From contig JAGLEK010000361.1 in assembly GCA_023145125.1 (NCBI GenBank), forward strand, positions 1-21,487: DNA of 21,487 nucleotides, written 5' to 3'. Origin of the DNA: Bacteroidales bacterium. Its GTDB lineage: Bacteria > Bacteroidota > Bacteroidia > Bacteroidales > B18-G4. The position numbers and the translations under genes were made by a program. Below the pieces are notes generated by a model. That model was not told the DNA's origin, ran no database searches, and saw only the letters and a program-made list of their open reading frames with translations. Shown here in pieces: positions 7,303 to 15,911 of the stretch (position 1 is its first letter; the number at the start of each line of letters is the position of its first letter).

Positions 7303-10300
7303 TTACATATTCCTTCTGTATTGTCCACCTACTTCAAATAAGGCCTGTGATATCTGTCCGATAGAACAGTATTTTGCAGCTTCCATGATGCCGGCAAAAA
7401 CATTCTCATTATTCATTGAACGATTCTTCAGGTCTTCAAGCCGGATTTCAGCTTCTTCTTCCCAGGTCTTATGCAAATCTCTGATAGTGCTGATCTGTTG
7501 TTCCTTTTCTGCAGTTGTTGCCCTGATCACTTCACCCGGTATTACTGTGGGGCTGCCTTTTGAAGACAAGAATGTATTCACTCCCATAATTGGCAGTTCA
7601 CCGGTATGTTTAAGCGTTTCGTAATACAGTGATTCCTCCTGGATCTTGCTCCTCTGGTACATGGTTTCCATGGCACCAAGTACGCCTCCTCTTTCTGTCA
7701 GCCTGTCAAATTCCATCAGAACAGCTTCTTCCACAAGGTCAGTAAGTTCTTCAATGATAAAGGATCCCTGAAGTGGATTTTGATTTTTCGCCAGCCCCAG
7801 TTCATGGTTGATGATCATCTGTATGGCCATGGCCCTCCTCACAGACTCCTCCGTAGGAGTGGTTATTGCTTCATCATATGCATTGGTATGAAGAGAATTG
7901 CAATTGTCATATATGGCGTAAAGCGCTTGCAGGGTTGTACGAATATCGTTAAAATCAATTTCCTGTGCATGAAGCGACCGGCCTGAAGTCTGGATATGGT
8001 ACTTAAGTTTTTGGGAACGTTCATTGGCACCATATTTCAGCTTCATCGACTTGGACCAGATAAGCCTGGCTACTCTTCCCAGAACTGAATACTCAGGATC
8101 AATGCCATTGGAGAAAAAGAATGAAAGGTTAGGTGCAAAATCGTTGATATCCATTCCCCTTGAAACATAATACTCAACATAGGTAAAACCATTTGCAAGA
8201 GTCAGTGCCAGTTGTGTTACCGGGTTGGCTCCCGCTTCAGCAATATGATAACCCGAGATTGAAACGGAGTAAAAGTTCCTGATATGGTTTTGGTTGAAAT
8301 ACTCCTGTACATCCCCCATCATTTTCAATGCAAAATCAGTGGAGAAAATACAGGTATTCTGTGCCTGGTCTTCCTTTAAGATATCAGCCTGGACCGTGCC
8401 ACGCACACTGCAAATGGTGTCTGCCTTGATCTTACTATATACCTCCTCCGGAAGAACCATGTCGCCGGTTACCCCAAGCAGCATAAGCCCTAAGCCGTTA
8501 TGTCCTTCAGGTATGGGGCCGTTATAGGCAGGCCGTTTGGTTTCTTTTTCTTTATAAAGTGCGTCAATTTTCTTGTTCACCTCTTTTTCAAGGCCTTTCT
8601 CGCGAATATATATCTCACATTGCTGGTCAATGGCAGCATTCATGAAATAGCCAACGAGGGTTGGTGCCGGCCCGTTGATCGTCATTGAGACCGATGTCTT
8701 GGGATCGACCAGGTCGAAACCTGAATATAGCCGTTTGGCGTCATCAAGGCAGGAAATGGATACACCGGCATTCCCGATCTTTCCATAGATATCGGGCCTC
8801 AGGTCAGGGTCCCGCCCATAAAGGGTAGCAGAATCAAAAGCCGTAGATAGCCTAACGGCCGGCATGCCAAAGGACAGGTAATGGAACCTTTTATTGGTAC
8901 GTTCCGGGCCTCCTTCCCCTGCAAACTGCCTGGTAGGGTCCTCGCCTTCCCGTTTAAAGGGGAATACTCCGGCAGCAAATGGAAATTCGCCGGGAACATT
9001 TTCCCTGAGTACCCATTTTAAAACATCCCCCCAACCCTTATACCTGGGCAAGGTGATCTTAGGAATACTAATATGTGAAAGAGATTCAGTATGTGTTTGC
9101 ACCCTCAGTTCTTTACCCCTCACCTTAAACACAAACTCTTTCTCTTTATAAGCTTTAATTTTATCATCCCAGCCCCGGATGATTTCCAAATTATGGGGAT
9201 CAAGATCCAGTTCTTCATCCTTAAATGCCGCATCAAGAGCTTCTGATGGTATCTCCTTCTTTTTCAAAAGAGATATAGACTCATCAAGTGCATACATGCG
9301 CTGGGCCACTGCTGCCTGGCTCTCTGTCCATTCGTTATAATTCCGGATCGTATCAGCAATTTCGGAAAGGTAACGTGTCCTTTTTGGCGGAATGATATGT
9401 ATCTTTTCCGACATTTCATCACTGGCTTCCATACTGGTCTTGAACCTGCCCCCTGAGATTTCATCAATGCGCTCCATTATGGACCGGTAAAGCTGGTTTA
9501 CCCCCGGGTCGTTAAACTGTGAGGCAATGGTTCCGTAGACGGGCATATCATCCGGGTCGGCATGAAAAAGCTGATGGTTCCGCATGTATTGCTTCTTCAC
9601 ATCACGCAAGGCATCGAGCGCGCCCCGTTTATCAAATTTATTCAGCGCAATGATATCGGCAAAATCGAGCATATCAATCTTTTCAAGCTGTGTTGCTGCT
9701 CCGTATTCAGGTGTCATCACATACATGGAAAGGTTGCAATGGTCAATGATCTCTGTATCTGATTGTCCGATGCCGGAAGTTTCAAGTATGATGAGGTCAA
9801 ATCCTGCTGCCTGCAATATCGTTTCCGCGTCTTTCACATATTTTGACATGGCCAGGTTCGACTGCCGGGTAGCCAGTGAACGCATATATACCCTGGAATC
9901 GTCGATGGAGTTCATCCTGATGCGATCGCCCAGTAGTGCGCCCCCGGTTTTTCTTTTCGATGGATCAACGGAGATGATACCGATGGTCTTATCAGGATAA
10001 TCATCGAGATACCTGCGCACGATCTCATCCACCAGTGACGACTTCCCTGAGCCACCAGTACCGGTGATCCCAAGTACAGGTGATCCTTTTGATCTTTCAT
10101 CCAGCTTATCGATGAACGTTCTCACCTCATCCGGGTTGTTCTCAGCAGCTGAGATCAGTTGTGCAATAGAATGGGGATGCTTTCTTTCAATATCCTTTAC
10201 AGAAACGCTAATATCCTTTCCCGTTGCATAATCTGAATTTTTCACCACATCGTTGATCATCCCCTGCAAGCCCATTTGTCTTCCATCATCAGGTGAATAG

Positions 10301-10665
10301 ATCCTGGCAATTCCATAAGCATGCAATTCATCCATCTCCTCCGGCAGGATCACACCTCCGCCTCCGCCAAAGATCTTAATGTGTTCACATCCGCTTTCTT
10401 TCAGAAGGTCAAGCATATACTTGAAATACTCCATATGGCCACCCTGGTATGAGGTGATGGCCACTGACTGTGCATCTTCCTGAATTGCACAGTCGACAAT
10501 TTCCTTTACAGACCGGTCGTGCCCCAGGTGTATAACTTCAACCCCGGTGGCCTGTATGATCCGACGCATGATATTAATCGCTGCATCATGCCCGTCGAAG
10601 AGGGACGCAGCTGTAACAATCCGAACGTGGTTTTTTGGCTTATATATTTCCGGCTTTTCGTTCAT
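7303..10665 (-). CDS. icmF: Fused isobutyryl-CoA mutase IcmF
   Basis: 1120 residues in the order diagnostic of IcmF. First comes a B12-binding domain (about 13-145, DGHDAA at 24-29 with His26 as lower cobalt ligand). Then a MeaB-like GTPase chaperone (P-loop GTGGSGKSS 202-210, NKFD 342-345), a linker (about 410-540) and the mutase barrel (about 541-1120). Phe568 in GVFPFKREGEDP and Gln769 in DQAQNTCIF occupy the places of the Tyr and Arg that bind the carboxylate in methylmalonyl-CoA mutase, which indicates a preference for isobutyryl/n-butyryl-CoA; His807 is the conserved active-site His. It performs adenosylcobalamin-dependent carbon-skeleton rearrangement with built-in GTP-dependent cofactor loading. 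A pivalyl/isovaleryl-CoA side activity is possible. It is divergent from the EtfD-like gene and has its own promoter box. Confidence 0.93.
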   Translation of the reverse strand: MNEKPEIYKPKNHVRIVTAASLFDGHDAAINIMRRIIQATGVEVIHLGHDRSVKEIVDCAIQEDAQSVAITSYQGGHMEYFKYMLDLLKESGCEHIKIFGGGGGVILPEEMDELHAYGIARIYSPDDGRQMGLQGMINDVVKNSDYATGKDISVSVKDIERKHPHSIAQLISAAENNPDEVRTFIDKLDERSKGSPVLGITGTGGSGKSSLVDEIVRRYLDDYPDKTIGIISVDPSKRKTGGALLGDRIRMNSIDDSRVYMRSLATRQSNLAMSKYVKDAETILQAAGFDLIILETSGIGQSDTEIIDHCNLSMYVMTPEYGAATQLEKIDMLDFADIIALNKFDKRGALDALRDVKKQYMRNHQLFHADPDDMPVYGTIASQFNDPGVNQLYRSIMERIDEISGGRFKTSMEASDEMSEKIHIIPPKRTRYLSEIADTIRNYNEWTESQAAVAQRMYALDESISLLKKKEIPSEALDAAFKDEELDLDPHNLEIIRGWDDKIKAYKEKEFVFKVRGKELRVQTHTESLSHISIPKITLPRYKGWGDVLKWVLRENVPGEFPFAAGVFPFKREGEDPTRQFAGEGGPERTNKRFHYLSFGMPAVRLSTAFDSATLYGRDPDLRPDIYGKIGNAGVSISCLDDAKRLYSGFDLVDPKTSVSMTINGPAPTLVGYFMNAAIDQQCEIYIREKGLEKEVNKKIDALYKEKETKRPAYNGPIPEGHNGLGLMLLGVTGDMVLPEEVYSKIKADTICSVRGTVQADILKEDQAQNTCIFSTDFALKMMGDVQEYFNQNHIRNFYSVSISGYHIAEAGANPVTQLALTLANGFTYVEYYVSRGMDINDFAPNLSFFFSNGIDPEYSVLGRVARLIWSKSMKLKYGANERSQKLKYHIQTSGRSLHAQEIDFNDIRTTLQALYAIYDNCNSLHTNAYDEAITTPTEESVRRAMAIQMIINHELGLAKNQNPLQGSFIIEELTDLVEEAVLMEFDRLTERGGVLGAMETMYQRSKIQEESLYYETLKHTGELPIMGVNTFLSSKGSPTVIPGEVIRATTAEKEQQISTIRDLHKTWEEEAEIRLEDLKNRSMNNENVFAGIMEAAKYCSIGQISQALFEVGGQYRRNM

Positions 10666-10692
10666 CTTAATCGCTCATATTTGGAATACAGG

Positions 10693-10722
10693 CAAATATA
10701 TGACTAATTCGGCAATTGAAAC
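10693..10722 (-). promoter_or_regulatory. Putative icmF promoter
   Basis: TATATTTG on the minus strand (10700-10693) matches TAnnTTTG exactly. A TTTC lies 17 bases upstream as a near-match to the -33 element. The predicted leader is about 20 bases. The palindromic repeat at 10728-10757 starts just upstream. Confidence 0.5.
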
Positions 10723-10727
10723 TTATC

Positions 10728-10757
10728 GACCTCACAGGTTCCGGAACCTGTGAGGTC
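10728..10757. repeat. 30-base perfect palindrome, ACCTCACAGGT family copy 1
   Basis: Arms GACCTCACAGGTTCC and GGAACCTGTGAGGTC meet without a spacer. It lies between two divergent promoters (icmF and the EtfD-like gene), where a terminator has no obvious use, so it looks like a dispersed palindromic repeat. Related copies are at 12938-12951 and 14027-14054. Confidence 0.85.
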
Positions 10758-10854
10758 ACTCACACTCATTAATTTAAATATATTCTAAACGATATTATTG
10801 CTAATATTGTTTATATTAACATGTGAAGCGTATTCACCTAAATATCTGTCACTT

Positions 10855-12939
10855 ATGAGCAAGGCAATTATTTTTGCGATCAGTATTATAATCACTCTGG
10901 GTATATTTTCATTCACTTCCTATCGTATCTACCGCTTCTTTAGCCTGACAAAACCTTTTCCGGTTAAAAACTGGGGGAAGCGCTTCATGGTAATGATGAC
11001 CGTAGCCTTCGGACAAACAAAGATCTTCAGGCGCCCTGTAGTGGGATTTATGCATGCCCTGGTTTGGTGGGGGTTTATTGTGATCCTTATCGGAAGTATC
11101 GAAATGATTATCGATGGACTGTTTGCCACTGAGAGGGTTTTAAGGGTACTTGGACCTGTTTATGATATTATTACCGGCCTTGGCGATATATTTGGGTTTG
11201 TCATCTTGCTTATGATCATCGCTTTTCTTTTCAGGAGATTGTTTTTACATATTAAGCGGTATACCGGAATCGAGATGAAACACAAATCCCACCTGGATGC
11301 CAATATTGCGCTTTCGCTGATAGGCCTGCTCATGGTCAGCCTGCTGGGAATGAATACTTTTTACCTGGTATATGCAAGTTCTGTGGGACATGAGATAGTG
11401 GGCGTTTACCCGGTAAGTTCATATCTTGCCGGCTTATTGGGAAACCTTCCTGAATCGCAGGCTCATCTGTGGCATGAGATCAACTGGTGGGGACACATCC
11501 TCTTCATATTCCTGTTTGCCAATATATTACCTTACTCCAAGCACTTTCATGTATTCATGTCGGTTCCCAATGTTTTTCTCAGCAGGCTGGAACCCCTGGG
11601 TTATCTTCCCAATATGCCTGAGATCACAGATGAGGTGAAATTGATGATGGATCCAAATGCTGCCTTTGCCGATCCTCCTCCGGAAGAAGAAGGCCAGGTT
11701 TCCCGCTTTGGTGTGCTTGATGTGGAAGATGTCACCTGGAAGAACTACCTTGACTCACTCTCATGTACAGAGTGTGGGCGGTGTACGGAAGTGTGCCCTG
11801 CCAATATAACGGGTAAATTGCTCTCTCCGCGAAAAGTATTGATGGATCTGAGGGCACGCATGAAGGAAAAAGCTCCCGGACTGTTGAAAAACAAAGATTA
11901 CAGTGATGAGAAATCCCTGATCAGAAGCTATATATCCGAAGAAGAACTCTGGGCATGTACTACCTGTAATGCCTGTGCACAGGAATGCCCTGTCAACATC
12001 AACCATCCTTCATTGATAGTAGATATGCGCAGATACCTGGTAATGGAAGAATCGGCTGCACCGGGTGAACTGAACGCCATGTTCACAAACATAGAAAATA
12101 ATGGTGCCCCATGGCAATTTTCTCCTGAAGACCGCATGCTTTGGGCCGAAGGCCTGGAAGTTCCATTAATGGCAGAGATGCAAGCTTCCGGAAAAAAACC
12201 CGAATACCTGTTATGGATCGGTTCTGCCGGAGCATTCGACGACAGGTATAAAAAGGTATCAAAAGAACTTGTAAAAGTTCTAAATCACCTGAAAGTGGAT
12301 TATGCAGTACTTGGTACCGAAGAGGTGGACAGTGGAGACGTTGCCCGCAGGGCAGGGAATGAAATGCTGTTTCAGATGCAGGCATTGATGATAATCGAGA
12401 CCATGAATATGTACGGCGTGAAAAAGATCCTCACCGCCTGTCCGCACGATTATAACACCTTTTTGAACGAATACCCCGACCTGGGTGGTAATTTCGAGGT
12501 GATCCACCATAGCCAGTTCCTCAGTGAACTGATCAAAGAAGGCAAATTGAAGCTTAATGCAAATGGCTTTGCCGGAAAGAGGATCACATTCCATGACCCC
12601 TGCTACCTCGGACGTGCCAATGGCGAATACAAGGCACCACGTGATGTTGTTTTAGCCATTGAAGGCAGTACCATGGTTGAGATGAAGCGTAACAAAAGTT
12701 TTGCATTATGTTGCGGGGCCGGTGGAGGCCAGATGTTCAAAGAAGCCGAAAAGGGCGATAAGGAAGTTTTCCTTGAGAGAATTGAAGATGTTATTGAATG
12801 CAAAGCCGATATTGTTGCAACAGCATGTCCCTTCTGTATGGTAATGATGACCGATGGCATCAAATACAAAAACCGGGAAGAGGATATGAAGAATTATGAT
12901 ATTGTGGAGCTGGTGAGTATGGGGTTGGGGATCGCCTGA
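10855..12939 (+). CDS. EtfD-like membrane ETF:quinone oxidoreductase (HdrD-like)
   Basis: 694 residues from ATG 10855. An in-frame TTG at 10798 would add 19 residues but is less likely. The N-terminal third has several transmembrane helices (about 5-27, 65-90, 108-130, 150-172, 210-228) with histidines suited to heme b, as in NarI-like domains. Two 4Fe-4S motifs follow: C304-C307-C310-C314 and C368-C371-C374-C378. The C-terminal half is HdrB/GlpC-like: the second CCG domain is intact (C583, 35 residues, CCG 619-621, 36 residues, C658-x-x-C661). The first CCG domain has lost most cysteines (Ser457, Ser493, Asp532; only Cys529 kept). The family carries electrons from ETF to menaquinone. etfAB and an acyl-CoA dehydrogenase nearby support this role; GlpC-like or other Hdr-like functions are less likely. 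Confidence 0.85.
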   Translation: MSKAIIFAISIIITLGIFSFTSYRIYRFFSLTKPFPVKNWGKRFMVMMTVAFGQTKIFRRPVVGFMHALVWWGFIVILIGSIEMIIDGLFATERVLRVLGPVYDIITGLGDIFGFVILLMIIAFLFRRLFLHIKRYTGIEMKHKSHLDANIALSLIGLLMVSLLGMNTFYLVYASSVGHEIVGVYPVSSYLAGLLGNLPESQAHLWHEINWWGHILFIFLFANILPYSKHFHVFMSVPNVFLSRLEPLGYLPNMPEITDEVKLMMDPNAAFADPPPEEEGQVSRFGVLDVEDVTWKNYLDSLSCTECGRCTEVCPANITGKLLSPRKVLMDLRARMKEKAPGLLKNKDYSDEKSLIRSYISEEELWACTTCNACAQECPVNINHPSLIVDMRRYLVMEESAAPGELNAMFTNIENNGAPWQFSPEDRMLWAEGLEVPLMAEMQASGKKPEYLLWIGSAGAFDDRYKKVSKELVKVLNHLKVDYAVLGTEEVDSGDVARRAGNEMLFQMQALMIIETMNMYGVKKILTACPHDYNTFLNEYPDLGGNFEVIHHSQFLSELIKEGKLKLNANGFAGKRITFHDPCYLGRANGEYKAPRDVVLAIEGSTMVEMKRNKSFALCCGAGGGQMFKEAEKGDKEVFLERIEDVIECKADIVATACPFCMVMMTDGIKYKNREEDMKNYDIVELVSMGLGIA

Positions 12940-12951
12940 CCTCACAGGTCC
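12938..12951. repeat. Half copy of the ACCTCACAGGT palindrome (copy 2)
   Basis: GACCTCACAGGTCC, one arm only. Its first two bases are the last two of the stop codon of the EtfD-like gene. Only 15 bases separate this convergent gene pair. Without a second arm it cannot form the family hairpin. Confidence 0.75.
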
Positions 12952-12954
12952 AAC

Positions 12955-14010
12955 TTAGTTCACTACAAGCTTCTTTTGCCCAAGGATCTCGCTTGCAGTT
13001 TTAAGTATCATATGATATAAGCCCGGCGGATATGCAGAGACATCTACCCGATACTGTTTTGTTCCGGGAAGGATCATCACTTTATCCATCTCCCTGCCGG
13101 TTAAATCATAAATGACCATTTCTCCTTCAACTTCTGCCTTCAGCATTCTGCAATATATTGACGTGCTTGCAGGATTAGGAAAGATGTCAAATACAATGTC
13201 ATTATCGGCATACAATTCATTTTCACCCAGTCCGGCATCAAGATGATAGTTGATCACGCTGTATTCGGTACCGCTTGTATCAACACTGAATTGAACTACA
13301 GGATACCCAACATCGTTAGCCATATATTTATAATTAATGCTGATGGTGGTATTAGTTTCAAGGTATATCCAAAACCCGATAAGTTTTATCCAGGTCGAAT
13401 CGATCATAATCCTGACATCCCTGATGCGCAGTACATCCCCGGACCAAATGGGAGTAGTTAATTCTCCCCAGGCATCAACCTTCGTGCTCACAGTAGTAAC
13501 AGCTTTTACCCGTACTGAGTCAGCCGGTGGCTCAGGGCTTAGGATCACCACTTCCATCGTTGTAGTTTGCTCCATGCTATCGAGGTAGTTCACAGGAAAG
13601 CTGAACATGATCTCAGGCGGATCGAAGTGTGCAACCACATCTTCAAAAATATCATAGCTGCCGGCAACCCCGTCTATTTGAAAAAGAAATGTATTTTTTG
13701 TGGTATAGGCCCAGCCCTCTTCCACCATCCCCTCCACAGCAATATTTGATGTGGGAAAACTTGATGCGTAGGGCGTTCCGGCAGGATCAGAAAAATAGAT
13801 CATGCTATTTGTATCCATTACAAAAGCTGAGAAGTCCCAGTGCTGTCCTGTGCCCGGAGGGCCGGGATCGAATCCGGGAGGCATATCCTCTACATTTGCA
13901 AGATTAACAGAATCGCCTACATCCAGCAAATCATTTGAGGTGATAGTTATCTGGGCATAGGTACTCATAAAGAATACCGAGCCCAATATGAATAACAGGA
14001 TTTTTTTCAT
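12955..14010 (-). CDS. Secreted protein with T9SS type A sorting tail
   Basis: 351 residues. A signal peptide (about 1-19, MKKILLFILGSVFFMSTYA) is followed by a beta-rich region with no family I recognise (20-270), containing DMPPGFDPGPPGTGQHWDF (42-60). The C-terminal sorting domain (about 274-351) reads DIFPNPASTSIYC, then VIYDLTGRE (299-307) and YPPGLYHMIL (327-336). These are hallmarks of the type IX secretion tail, which directs proteins across the outer membrane to the surface. The function of the passenger is unknown. The gene lies between the EtfD-like gene and etfA, and copies of one palindromic repeat family flank it on both sides. It has no metabolic link to its neighbours and may be a later insertion. 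Confidence 0.88.
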   Translation of the reverse strand: MKKILLFILGSVFFMSTYAQITITSNDLLDVGDSVNLANVEDMPPGFDPGPPGTGQHWDFSAFVMDTNSMIYFSDPAGTPYASSFPTSNIAVEGMVEEGWAYTTKNTFLFQIDGVAGSYDIFEDVVAHFDPPEIMFSFPVNYLDSMEQTTTMEVVILSPEPPADSVRVKAVTTVSTKVDAWGELTTPIWSGDVLRIRDVRIMIDSTWIKLIGFWIYLETNTTISINYKYMANDVGYPVVQFSVDTSGTEYSVINYHLDAGLGENELYADNDIVFDIFPNPASTSIYCRMLKAEVEGEMVIYDLTGREMDKVMILPGTKQYRVDVSAYPPGLYHMILKTASEILGQKKLVVN

Positions 14011-14026
14011 ATCATAGAATATAATA

Positions 14027-14054
14027 ACCTCACAGGTCCGTGGACCTGTGAGGT
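14027..14054. repeat. Palindromic repeat, ACCTCACAGGT family copy 3
   Basis: Arms ACCTCACAGGTCC (14027-14039) and GGACCTGTGAGGT (14042-14054) with a two-base centre. It lies seven bases after the etfA stop on the minus strand and is followed by TTATTATATTC, so it could also act as a terminator between etfA and the T9SS gene. The core is shared with copies 1 and 2. Confidence 0.85.
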
Positions 14055-14061
14055 CATGTTT

Positions 14062-15033
14062 TTAAGATGCTTTCATTTCCCTGATAGCGGTGATCAGTTC
14101 AGGAAGCACTTTTTGTACATCCCCAACAATACCATAATCGGCAGATTCAAAAATAGGTGCATCCTTATCGGTATTCACTGCCACGATACATTTTGAGGAG
14201 CTCACACCGCCAAGATGCTGAATAGCACCCGAGATTCCCATGGCAAAGTATAAGTTTGGAGCAATGATCTTACCTGTCTGGCCAACATGTTCTTCATGTG
14301 GGCGCCAGCCTTCATCCGATACCGGGCGTGAGCAAGCCAGCGCAGCACCCAATTCAGCAGCAAGCTCTTCGAGCGGAGCCCAGTTATCGGCATTTTTCAT
14401 GCCACGCCCTCCGGAAACGACAACATCAGCGTCAGAGAGAAGAACTTTTCCGGTAATTTTATTTACATCCAATACTTTAGTTGCAAAATCAGCATCATTG
14501 AGAGCCGGGCTGAACACCTCAACAGCAGCATCACCACCGGTTTCTGCAATTTCAACAGAATTCTGGAAAAGTGTCAGGATCTTTTTATCAGATTTGATCA
14601 CCACATTGGCAAATGCTTTGCCGGTAAACACCTTTTTGCTCACAGTGAACGGATCATATGAAGATGGCACAGCATTCACACCGGAGGCAATACCGGCTTT
14701 CAGTTTAACTGACACTCGTGGTGAAAGAGCTTTGCCGGTGAAGTTATTTGCAAAGATGATCACCTGTGCACCTTCATTTTCGGCTGCTTCAGCAATGACA
14801 GACGCATATGCTTTATTGATCAGCACATTTAATCTTTCATCGGTAGCTGAGAGCACTTTATCAGCTCCGTAATTACCAAGTTTTTTTAATTCTGCTTCAT
14901 CAACAGCGCCGATCGAGAGGGCTGTCACCGTGGTGCCAGACCTGTCAGCGATCTGCTTGGCATATGAAACAAGTTCAAAGCTCAGTTTCTTAAATTTGCC
15001 ATCCCAATTTTCAGTATATACTAATACGGACAT
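14062..15033 (-). CDS. etfA: Electron transfer flavoprotein alpha subunit
   Basis: 323 residues, normal length. The C-terminal FAD domain has GGRG (208-211), SRPVSDEGW (235-243), GQTGK (251-255) and GISGAIQH (266-273), followed by AVNTDKDAPIF (285-295), all typical of EtfA. With EtfB it forms the soluble FAD/AMP heterodimer that accepts electrons from acyl-CoA dehydrogenases. It follows etfB after 24 bases made largely of a 7-base repeat. The neighbouring acyl-CoA dehydrogenase would be the electron donor and the EtfD-like membrane protein the acceptor. I see no sign of the extra ferredoxin-like or NADH-linked domains of bifurcating systems, although sequence alone cannot exclude bifurcation. 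A palindrome follows the stop. Confidence 0.97.
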   Translation of the reverse strand: MSVLVYTENWDGKFKKLSFELVSYAKQIADRSGTTVTALSIGAVDEAELKKLGNYGADKVLSATDERLNVLINKAYASVIAEAAENEGAQVIIFANNFTGKALSPRVSVKLKAGIASGVNAVPSSYDPFTVSKKVFTGKAFANVVIKSDKKILTLFQNSVEIAETGGDAAVEVFSPALNDADFATKVLDVNKITGKVLLSDADVVVSGGRGMKNADNWAPLEELAAELGAALACSRPVSDEGWRPHEEHVGQTGKIIAPNLYFAMGISGAIQHLGGVSSSKCIVAVNTDKDAPIFESADYGIVGDVQKVLPELITAIREMKAS

Positions 15034-15039
15034 TATTTT

Positions 15040-15060
15040 AATTTTAAATTTTAAATTTTA
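15040..15060 (-). repeat. Heptamer array, 3 x TAAAATT, at etfB stop
   Basis: Three exact tandem copies of TAAAATT on the minus strand. The first copy begins with the TAA stop of etfB. The array forms most of the etfB-etfA spacer. Confidence 0.85.
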
Positions 15061-15807
15061 GATTGCTTTTGCTTCATTGTGGAGCAGGTCGACCAGCTCT
15101 TTCACATTTTCGGCATCTACCATTTTACATGCTGACTTTGCAGGCGGAAGGTCATAGCTGACAAACTCTGTCAGGGCAGCTTCACCACCGGAGGGAACAA
15201 CATTCAATGGTTTTTTTCTTGCCATCATGATACCACGCATGGAGGGGATCCTGGGCTCGAAGGCAATTCCTTTTTGTACAATAGCAACAAAGGGCACGAC
15301 AGTAGACAATACCTCAGAGCCACCATCAATCTCCCTGTTCAGCTTAATGTCACCACCATCAATATCTAATTTTGATACAGACGATACAGATGGAAGGTCA
15401 AGGAATTCGGCAAGCATCCCGCCTACCAGTGAACCATTATAATCACTTGAATCGATCCCGCAAAGGATGATATCGTAAGGATTGTCTTTGAGATATGACG
15501 AGAGGTTCGATGCAACGGCATAAGCATCTTCAGGTACGGCATCAATGCGGACTGCATCATCAGCTCCGATTGCCAATGCTTTTCTGATTGTCGGTTCAGT
15601 AGTCTGGGGGCCAACATTGATCACCGTGATCTTTTCTATTGCCTCCCCTGACGCCTCTTTCAACTCAAGTGCTCGGGTTAAGGCCAGTTCATCCCAGGGG
15701 TTGATGATCCACTGAACCCCTGTGGCATCGAAAGCCGTATTGTTATCGGTAAACCGGATCTTGGTTGTGGTATCCGGAACATTACTAATACATACCAGGA
15801 TTTTCAT
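15058..15807 (-). CDS. etfB: Electron transfer flavoprotein beta subunit
   Basis: 249 residues, normal length. The N terminus MKILVCISNVPDT and the nucleotide-binding segment CGIDSSDYNGSLVGG (115-129) fit EtfB. The family signature is complete: REIDGGSEVLSTVVPFV, then KGIAFEPRIPSMRGIMMARK. EtfB binds AMP and provides the docking loop for dehydrogenases. It lies between the acyl-CoA dehydrogenase gene (103 bases upstream, spacer full of short repeats) and etfA, and is probably transcribed from the promoter ahead of the dehydrogenase gene. Its own stop codon is the first triplet of a heptamer array. Nothing in the protein is unusual. Confidence 0.97.
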   Translation of the reverse strand: MKILVCISNVPDTTTKIRFTDNNTAFDATGVQWIINPWDELALTRALELKEASGEAIEKITVINVGPQTTEPTIRKALAIGADDAVRIDAVPEDAYAVASNLSSYLKDNPYDIILCGIDSSDYNGSLVGGMLAEFLDLPSVSSVSKLDIDGGDIKLNREIDGGSEVLSTVVPFVAIVQKGIAFEPRIPSMRGIMMARKKPLNVVPSGGEAALTEFVSYDLPPAKSACKMVDAENVKELVDLLHNEAKAI

Positions 15808-15823
15808 GTGTTTTTATTATTGG

Positions 15824-15910
15824 TTGTTAAATTGTTAAATGGTTAAGATTTTGGGCGTTGGGCGTTGGGCAAGTTAGAACTTATAACTAACTCAAAACTC
15901 AACACTCAAC
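15824..15910. repeat. Three short tandem arrays in the acd-etfB spacer
   Basis: On the plus strand, in order: TTGTTAAA twice with a degenerate third copy (15824-15847, period 8); TTGGGCG twice plus TTGGGCA (15851-15871, period 7); ACTCAAA plus ACTCAAC twice (15890-15910, period 7). The last array ends one base from the stop codon of the acyl-CoA dehydrogenase gene. Six-base inverted arms (AGTTAG/CTAACT) fall between the two heptamer arrays. Confidence 0.85.
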
Positions 15911-15911
15911 C

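Noticed and set aside
9584..10000. A 138-codon plus-strand frame antisense to icmF, and similar long antisense frames opposite etfA, rng and hflX.
   Set aside because: They mirror codon structure of well-supported genes on the other strand and show no recognisable domain.
10798..10854. A TTG upstream of the EtfD-like gene that would add 19 residues.
   Set aside because: The added residues (MLILFILTCEAYSPKYLSL) are not needed for the first membrane helix, and an ATG at 10855 opens the protein normally with MSKAIIF.
12938..12951. A terminator for the convergent EtfD-like and T9SS genes.
   Set aside because: Only one arm of the palindrome is present and there is no U-tract, so no stable hairpin forms.
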